From assembly GCA_026874595.1 (NCBI GenBank), contig CM049310.1, positions 42,907,558-42,971,557 on the forward strand: a DNA stretch of 64,000 bases, given 5' to 3'. Source of the DNA: Sipunculus nudus (Eukaryota; Annelida; Sipuncula; Golfingiida; Sipunculidae). Within the stretch, counting starts at the first letter, position 1. Each line of letters begins with the position of its first letter. A program made the position numbers and the translations under genes. Shown here one piece after another: positions 56,641 to 64,000 of the stretch. The notes under the pieces were generated by a model. It had not been told where the DNA came from. It did no database searches and worked only from the letters and a program-made list of their open reading frames with translations.

Positions 56641-58020
56641 CTGTAGCATTCAACCAGCGCTAATTGTTAATTTTATGCAATGATCAAATGTAATATAATA
56701 CGCTAACTTTCTGTCTGGTATATATTGCAAGTGTCACGTCACACGCCCGGCTTCTTACTTTCATAAGGAAATTACAAAATCTATTCAGACATTTATTTAA
56801 GATTTTGTATATTAAATGTTGAATGTACTATGATCGAATTTTTGAATATTTTTCTACAATTAGCAGTGATATATAGGCTGTGAAATATTGACGAAAGAAT
56901 TTATATAGTATAGATATGTAAATGTATGTCAATCTAAAACTGTAATGTGAATGCTGTTGTGATGCAATTCTTTTCAAAATAAAATTTATAACAAACAGAC
57001 TTTTTATACTAACCTTACGTTGTTTTATTCTATTGTGTTTTACAGCTGATTTTTTTACAAACAGCAAACATTACTCCAGGCAAGGCTAATGTGTTATTTA
57101 ACGAACAACGATCACATTAAAGCGAGGTACAACATTTCATGGCGTAATGATATGATTAAGAAAAGCAAAAAAAATTTTATTCGCTATATAAAGGTCTTAT
57201 CGTAAAAATTTTACTTCTTGAATTACAAACATTTGAGATTTACGAACCTTTACATAGAATATAGAAAATGAAGATAAAAAACTATCATCCCTCCTTTATT
57301 TACATATAACATCTCATAAATGATAATCTTATGTGAGTTAACGCATTCATTGAATCCTACAATAGAGTGTGTCTGCTTATGCATCCTGCCTTTTTGCAGA
57401 TTCACATTTTTACGATCTTTAGTACATGCCTTAATCTTCAGTTAAACACTTTTTTAAGGTGGGGGGGGGGCATATCTTTATACTTTTTTTTAAGATAAAT
57501 GATTAAAGAAATTTGCGTCCAGCGTATGAATATCTTCATGTTGTCTTCAATAATTTTTCAATTAAGCATCTGATATTCAGAAAATTCCGGATATTGGATG
57601 CGTCCATCTCCTTATCGAATTGTTATAAATAAGATATTTTGCAGTTTGTTGTTGAGTGCGCGTACAGTTTTATAAAATCTGTTAATGAACACTAAATTGT
57701 TAAAAGCTAAGCAAAAAGTTCTGTATTTAAAAATATAAGCCATAACATACGTGTCTGTTGGAAGGAAACTGATGATGTCCTCTCGGGGGCGAGGTGGGGG
57801 GTGGTGGTGGTGGTGGGGGGGGAGTATCCTGATGAGAATTTGACCCGGGTTCATTAATTTTTTGGGAGTGGGGATCTATTCATATTAATGTGAAATGTCA
57901 ATTTTTTCGGGTCCCAGGTGTGTTGAATATTCTGTAAGCGGAGCATATAGTTATTTAAATTTTCAAGACTTTATATCAATTTTCTCTATCACCAATTCAT
58001 GTTCATTTCTGTATTTCCAG
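56641..58020. other. Upstream region of the CCDC3-like gene
   Basis: AT-rich, with G-runs at about 57461-57470 and 57787-57822. No second coding exon was identified. TTTCCAG at 58014-58020 could be the acceptor of a 5' UTR intron. Confidence 0.4.
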
Positions 58021-58028
58021 ACGCTAAT

Positions 58029-59043
58029 ATGAAGACGATAACCTTGACATTCATTTTGGCCGTGATAACTCAAGTTCAGTCATGTTCACACATACCCGAG
58101 TTTCGATTCTTGAGTCTGGAGGAAGTTTTTTACCGTTCAAATCTCGTGGTGTTTGGGATCTACAGCAGATATGTGACGGTCAGAGATGAGTACTGGGGCA
58201 AACGCATTGACGCCATATTCCAGGTAGCTTTTGCCAAGTATTTTCCTGAGATTATTGATTTCTTCATTGTGGGATTGTACTGTTTATAATTTAGGAACAT
58301 ATTTGAAATTTGTTTTATTTAATGAAATCAAATTCCCTAGAGACATTTAAATACTTTCGAGAAATGCTGGATTTTTCTCAAACCGACCTCATATCAATTT
58401 TTGTTTGCAACAAAATATTCTATTTCGTGCTACTATATTAGGCCTACTCTATCATTTTCGTACACGAGATGATTTCTAGTTTGCAGTCAAACGTTCAGAA
58501 AAGCCCGCCGTGACATGACTTTTTATAATTAATCATACACAATAGGTTTCAATCATTTAAACATATATTTGATCTATTTAGATACACTGCGTACTTAGAC
58601 AGCCGGCCAATATATCACACCCTTTTGAAGAGTTCATCACGGTCAGAAGGATAAGCCCACGCACTTCCTGCGAACAAAGTCCAGTAGAAGTTGGCAACCA
58701 ATACATACTCTTATTGAGACACAGAGGAAATAATACGTATGACCTAAATGTAATTAAACTTTTACATGCCACGATTTATCCAGCAACAGAGGAAAATCTA
58801 AACAAAGTCATGAGGGTGTGTGGGTATCAAGACCCGAAAGTCATTGACGGCACTGCCGGAGTAACTAATATCACATGTCCCACTGCCCTTACGGATCCCA
58901 CCCGTTGCGTCATTTCCGGTCGAGGAAGCAGAGTGACGCAGACATGTACTCACATGTTCTTCCTGATAACTTCATGGCTTGCTGTGCTTTTCTTCTCATA
59001 CATCAAAAAAGCAAATTTATTAAACTTTTATAGTTCATATTAA
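58029..59043 (+). CDS. Small secreted or membrane-tethered protein, CCDC3/NTR-like
   Basis: Two coding exons, 58029-58223 and 58582-59043, donor GTAGCT and acceptor CTATTTAG, phase 0, give about 218 residues with no stop. ATG 58029 opens a clear signal peptide (MKTITLTFILAVITQVQS). The mature part has about six cysteines (SCSHIP, IHCVLR, TSCEQ, RVCGYQ, ITCPT, TRCVIS), alternating beta-type segments (NLVVFGIYSRYV, NQYILLLRHRG) and ATIYPATEENLN. This recalls the N-terminal netrin-like domain of CCDC3. The last 40 residues include a hydrophobic stretch (MFFLITSWLAVLFFSYI), so a GPI anchor or transmembrane tail is likely. The family call is inferred, but the gene structure is well supported. Confidence 0.7.
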
Positions 59044-59369
59044 TATTTTTAAACCAGTAAACAGTTGTTTATGGAGCAGAGTAAAGCTTACCTTGTCGCC
59101 TACATTTGAAGGTACTTCTTAACCATTGAAAAGGTAAAAATAGAAACAAAAAACACGCACAGTTAAGTAAACGATTTATACTTCTCCGACAGCGGAGGTT
59201 CAGATGTTAAAATATGTTAAATATAAAAATAATTAAATCAAATTCTCGTCGAAGGAAATGTATTTGTATGTTTGCACATAAATTAAGATTTTTATCATTT
59301 GTAAATTTATAAATTTATCGATTACTTTCTATCAGTGTAACACTTTTTGTGCATATATTAAAATATTGC

Positions 59370-60620
59370 AAGAATCTAGTTTTTATTATTCATTCTTCTA
59401 ATGAGTCCTTCCTAGCAATTTTGAAAACACATTTTACAGACGACAGAGACGTAAGTGTTCACTCATAATGTACGTCCATATAGCATTCTCTGTTTTGTCT
59501 AAAAAAAGCACTTCTTCGCTAGCAAACAAAACGAATTCCTGTGAAACACATCTGGACAGATTATGTCAGTACATTTATGTACGATTAGTAGCGTTACATA
59601 TACTTATGTCATAATGTTATAAAATTGCAAAAGTAGAGCTGTGTAATTTTAAGGATATGGCTCGCGCCGCCACTCTGACATTTCGGTACACTCTTATATG
59701 TCATGTGAGACAAAATAGCACTGCAGTCATTCTGTAGAACAGCATATTTGCTGACGTTAGTGGAATGCCACAGTCTGCGCACTTCTGTGATATTCTCCAT
59801 CTTCATATTCGGGGTTACAATTTTATCTTTCATGTGATTCGCGAGGATTCCATTTTCGCGATCTCACCATACAAAAGACCAACACAGTGTTAACAACTGT
59901 TATATGAATTAATTAGATCAAATTATATGTGCGCAAATCTTCATAATCGCAGGGGACCCAAAGAACATCGAACGTATGGAAATGGCAGATAATTTGATAT
60001 ATATCATGTTATTTATAATAGCAATCATTCTTAGGACCGAATCCAATTTCTGTCAGGTAAGAAGTCCTCAAATCTGGAGTCGTTTCGGGGCTTTAGCTGT
60101 GCGAATAAAAGGTAAATATAAAACGATTAGTAAAACTTTTTACCTGATGTATTTCTTCGCCTCCTGAATCACCAAACACATGCTGTGCCAGTTACACGCT
60201 AATTAAATCAAGCTGATCCGGTTTATTATGAAACGAGGGACGCCAGCAGAGTCAAACTGTGTACAGAGCTGGTATATATCGTACACAGTACAGCGAGCAG
60301 AGGTACACTTTGTTAAGTAGACAATGTCTGATTCTGTAAGGGAGCTGGTCAGGGTATGTTCTATGTCCTATAGAAAACTATGACCAGGAGCTGTCCTTTT
60401 GTGAGTGAGTTAACAAACACACACATTTATTTACTTTATAAATGCACTTTCGTTGCTTTGGCCACCTGTTTATTCTTTTGAAACAACTAAAGGTCAGTGG
60501 TTTTCCACGTGCTTGGTCGGAGTCGCACCAATTTATGGGTCTGCACAAAACCACAGTGAGTTGATCTTGAGGAGAGCCATATAATGGCACAGCAAAGTGA
60601 TACAATAAATACAATCTCCA
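59370..60620 (+). repeat. Direct duplication, downstream copy
   Basis: Paired with 55330-56640 at an offset of about 4.05 kb. The CCDC3-like gene lies between the two copies, as expected if a gene-plus-flank unit was once tandemly duplicated. The open frame at 59976-60167 starts MEMADNLIYIMLFIIAI, hydrophobic and possibly a signal peptide, but has no convincing continuation. Confidence 0.65.
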
Positions 60621-61707
60621 ACAATAGGTCAGTTAATCAAATGCCGACATATTTCCAAGTTCGACGAATCTGAACCCGAGAAATAAAACAGTAAAGAAAA
60701 AGAATAATTATAATTTTTCCCTGGTCTCCTGTAAAAAGAAACAAGAAATTAAGCAATGCCCCCTATAACGAAGCTGAAAGTTGTTGGATTTTTAACCGAA
60801 TCGCAAAACTAAACGTCAAAAGACGCAATCACACATGACGAACTTAACAATATTTGCATAGGAATGATCATCACCGAAATCAGAATATTTTCATCATTTT
60901 TAATGTGTGTGATAATTATGATTATAATGATAAAATCATTATCAATATGTTCAAATGTGTTTTAGATTCTGCCGTACTGAAAACGTCAGGGAGGTTATGT
61001 TGATAGAGAGGAAAATAAAAAAAAAACTATACTGAGACGATATTTATTGGAGCCAAGAAGTCACTTGTTCAAGGTATCTAGCATAAGATACGATTCAAGA
61101 TTTCTTAATCGTAAAAGTAGAAATGTGACTACGAAAACATAAAGACATAATACAAATACTCGGACATATAAGAAATACTCGGATGCAATAGGGAATGTGG
61201 ACACAATAGAAATACTAGGACACAATTGAAATATTCGTAAAAAATGGAAATTTATGGACTCGGAAACAATAAAAATAACCAGACACAATAGAAAACTCGG
61301 TCACAACAGCTTTATATCTATGAAATCATTCAAGTTAATCAGTTAAGATTTTATCGCGTCAGTACAAAAGATTATATGATTACAATTTAGATATGTTCTA
61401 ACAAAATAACGTTTATAATGTTCCGGGGTGACATAAAGCGGACCAAACTGTCTCGCAAAACTATGTGACACCACGAAGCGATTAGTACGCCGGACTTGTG
61501 AGCCACCGACATGGGTTCGAGTCCCGGATCGGCCCACTGTTTTCTCCTGTGCAATTTGTCTTCGTAACAATAAAAAAAAAGCTCACGACATTAAATACTC
61601 CTAACAGAAGCACAGTTATTGAATGATCTAATTTAATTTAATGAGAAAAATTAAAATAACTGCAGGTTATCATACGAAAGTAAGCAAATTTGTTTTCATT
61701 AAGTATA
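60621..61707. other. Non-coding flank
   Basis: No gene recognised. Short degenerate repeats of ACTCGGA.ACAATA.AAATA type occur at 61160-61300. Confidence 0.45.
61470..61580 (+). mobile_element. tRNA-like SINE fragment
   Basis: GGGTTCGAGTCCCG is an excellent B box, preceded at tRNA-like distance by a weak A box (GCGATTAGTACGCCGG). It ends shortly after in AATAAAAAAAAA, a possible A tail. Confidence 0.5.
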
Positions 61708-62820
61708 CAGGTCGTGACTTGATAATCCGACACTAAATGTAATACGCTAATTTACGTCGGATTACAAGGCTGTCGGACTGTCAAATCAATAAAGGTGACG
61801 GAGGGTAAAGATACAATGTGACCTAAATGTTTGGAGGACTTATTATAATTCATTAAGTATTTTGTTATAATAAACTACGTATATGATATTGTTATGATTA
61901 ATGTGAAGTAGAAAATAAAAACATCCGTCATGGAGTACTGTTTTTATTTTTTATATACTTGTCTATATATACTACGCTCGTCAAGATTGACGACTTATGC
62001 AGATTCTACAATTATGAGATATGCTTATATTTCTATACAAACTTTAACTATATGTATATAGTTGAACCAGCAGTTGATCTACTAAGTTCATGTGCGTCTA
62101 AAGAATACAAGCATATCTGTCTGGTACCTTGTTCTTTTATTTTTCATTTTCACGGACTTTTCTAAGCGGTCGGCATCAACGTCCCCTGCAGCGAAGCCCT
62201 GCTCCTCAATATACCGTAGCCCTGTTTCCATTCCCCCAATCGTGTCTCTGGAAGTTAATGCTTTAAAGGACCATCTTCTCCCTCAGACTCGCTGTCACTG
62301 TCGCCTCCGTCTTCTTTGACCATTGACACAATATCAGCGGCCGTCGGCGTTGCTTCCGTGGGCTCCATGTTGTCTAATACGAGGTATCGCTCCGCGGTCA
62401 CGTGGTCCGCGCTGTTGAGTGCCTGGAAGAGGTCCCCAGCTCTGTTCCACCTCCGTGTATTCCACACACCGAGAGGTTCATGTGTGCCACATACGGATGT
62501 AAACTGACTTAATTAGTGAGCCAAATTGACTCAATAATTGGTTCTCGTGTACGCATCGCTGCATTTCACGCCTAATTGATCAGTGTGCTGTGTGCACGAG
62601 AAAGACGACTGACATCAAAGGACAATATACCGGTCGTATTGTCAAGTCAGAAAATACGTCGGTATCCTTGTTTGTGTCGGTAAATGTCATGTCGGAGTCA
62701 GAATCCAAGGCTGTTGGTTTGTCAAGGCTAATTTCTATGGGTCCCGTTCGTTTATTGCAAAATACCATCGGATTGCAAGGTTTCCGGATTGTTAAGGGTC
62801 GGAATGTCAAGTCGTGACTG
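61708..62820 (-). mobile_element. pogo/Tigger-like DNA transposon, internally deleted
   Basis: The left end starts CAGGTCGTGACTTGATAATCC. The right end, reversed, starts CAGTCACGACTTGACATTCC. The ends are flanked by TA at 61706-61707 and 62821-62822, the Tc1-mariner superfamily target duplication. Length 1,113 bp. Only the C-terminal part of a transposase remains on the minus strand at about 62160-62467. Confidence 0.82.
62160..62467 (-). pseudogene. C-terminal fragment of pogo/Tigger transposase
   Basis: It reads RWNRAGDLFQALNSADHV, SDSESEGEDGPLKH, then DTIGGMETGLRYIEEQGFAA. An acidic stretch followed by ..LETGLRYIEQQ is the tail typical of Tigger/jerky-type proteins. The HTH DNA-binding and DDE catalytic parts are deleted. 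Confidence 0.68.
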
Positions 62821-63765
62821 TACTTCATTCTCCTTCAGTAAATTTAAAAAATATTAAGCCTCCCGGACAAGCCCACAATTTTATGTTACGGAATCTTATA
62901 ATAGATCATGTAATCGTGATGAGCATAAATTTTGTTACGGAGTTTAAAAAAAATCAGATTCCGCAACACTAGGCAGCGTGAAATGTCTAGGGAAATGACT
63001 AAAGTGTTTTTTGTTAACAAATAATTATAATTTATTCTTAGAACAATCCTAACATTACAATACACTAAATCAATAAAATTACACAGGATTACAATAATAA
63101 AAATGTTCAGTACCAGAGTCCGGATCGTAGGTTTGATTCTGGATACCACCACTGTCACAGTTCAACAAGAGTCCTTTTACACAAATAATCCAGATGAACA
63201 GTTCATATGAATCTTCATAGAGAATAGTCCGATTTAATCTAGAAAACAATTTGTTGTAATCCAAAAGTAAAGTTCTTGAAATAATCCCAAAGGCAAACTG
63301 AAGACAATCCGTATTAAGTCTGTAAAAGTCCGTAGAATATCTGTAAGTTCTGTGAGATTGTACGTTTTATTTAACTATGAACATAACTTCTGAACGATTT
63401 TTTAAAATCAAATCAAATTAATTTTCATCAATTTGAAGCAGTGGTGTTTTATAAATTGATTGTGTCTGTATCAAAACTTCGTAGTGCCATATGACACGCA
63501 CAAATGTATTCACCAGCTCGGGTTGGGTAAATGAGAGCTTCATAGAATACAAAAATATAGTCAGGGAAAATTAGTTAATAATATTGAATAATGTTGTGTT
63601 CAATAGATCGGTTTGTTAATGTATCACGTAATGGAGCTTACTAGTCTAAGGTTTGTTATGATTAGCTGACAGAAGATTCTATATGCTTCTGGGAGGCTCA
63701 GCGGGTAATTTCCATGTAGAGAAGTATGTAGAACATTCATTGACAAGAACCTTCCCCAAGTTTCT
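62821..63765. other. No gene recognised
   Basis: AT-rich. Short minus-strand frames (62886-63158, 63079-63264) do not match known families. Confidence 0.45.
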
Positions 63766-63966
63766 TTGCGGCAGGCATATATAAAAGCCGGCTTCAAAGC
63801 CATGGGAGTGAGTCAGTCAAGAATTGTCTATGCAACAAGACGTGTTGTGAGATGTAGATTCACATCAGACGGGATGATTGTAAAGTATCGCGTTAGGACG
63901 ATCATTGGTCCTGAAGATAGTGCTTATTTAGCCGATGAGGGCGCTAGAAATACCGTAGACTTTTAA
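63766..63966 (+). CDS. Possible terminal exon of an unknown gene
   Basis: A frame with higher codon-like composition reads VSQSRIVYATRRVVRCRF, TSDGMIVKYRVRTIIGPEDS and ends ARNTVDF at TAA 63964-63966. A CGGCAG acceptor-like site lies just upstream at about 63775. I do not recognise the family. It may also be a transposon fragment. Confidence 0.25.
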   Translation: MRQAYIKAGFKAMGVSQSRIVYATRRVVRCRFTSDGMIVKYRVRTIIGPEDSAYLADEGARNTVDF

Positions 63967-64000
63967 TTTTGTGAAGTTAGAGCTAGTTTAAGGTTGGCGA

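Overview
The window looks like AT-rich animal nuclear DNA, most likely from a mollusc and probably a bivalve. The host genes have short exons with canonical GT-AG junctions and compatible phases. The gaps between them hold many transposable elements, tandem arrays, (TA)n tracts and G/C homopolymers. The organism call rests on gene content and repeat style (a Helitron carrying an endonuclease, a VWDE-like gene, arrays that end in GACGGACGGA and AGCTCAG motifs). It is an inference, not a match.

Layout. 0.8-8.1 kb, minus strand: a large decayed Helentron-type Helitron. It carries a C76-like cysteine protease (deubiquitinase fold), a Rep/HUH domain, a Pif1-like helicase and an exonuclease-endonuclease-phosphatase (EEP) domain. 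These read as one ancestral polyprotein broken by one in-frame stop and five single-base frameshifts. 8.3-16 kb: tandem repeat families, several built around the 12-bp palindrome GGTGGCGCCACC. 17.4-33.6 kb, plus strand: exons of a von Willebrand factor D and EGF domain-containing (VWDE) type gene (D8C, linker and VWD exons). At least four in-frame stops suggest a pseudogene. Its introns contain two hAT elements with 8-bp target duplications, a foldback element, a tRNA-derived SINE and a repeat array in inverted orientation. 38.6-48.0 kb, minus strand: ten phase-consistent exon positions of an L1-family (L1CAM/neuroglian/neurofascin-like) immunoglobulin cell-adhesion gene, from signal peptide to Ig6. 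The Ig6 exon is present twice (285 bp each). A Ty3/Gypsy remnant lies between the copies. 48.9-58 kb: a short palindrome repeat array, gene-poor sequence, a SINE and an old segmental duplicate of the 35-40 kb region. 58.0-59.0 kb, plus strand: a complete two-exon gene for a small secreted or membrane-tethered protein resembling the CCDC3/NTR-like family, beside two copies of a 1.25-kb duplication. 61.7-62.8 kb: a pogo/Tigger-like DNA transposon with an internally deleted transposase. Its TIRs and TA target duplication can be read.

The host genes have no visible functional link to each other. The main interest lies in three things: the protease-Rep-helicase-endonuclease polyprotein with an N-terminal 63-bp repeat readable in two frames; the palindrome-centred arrays; and the duplicated Ig6 exon of the adhesion gene.
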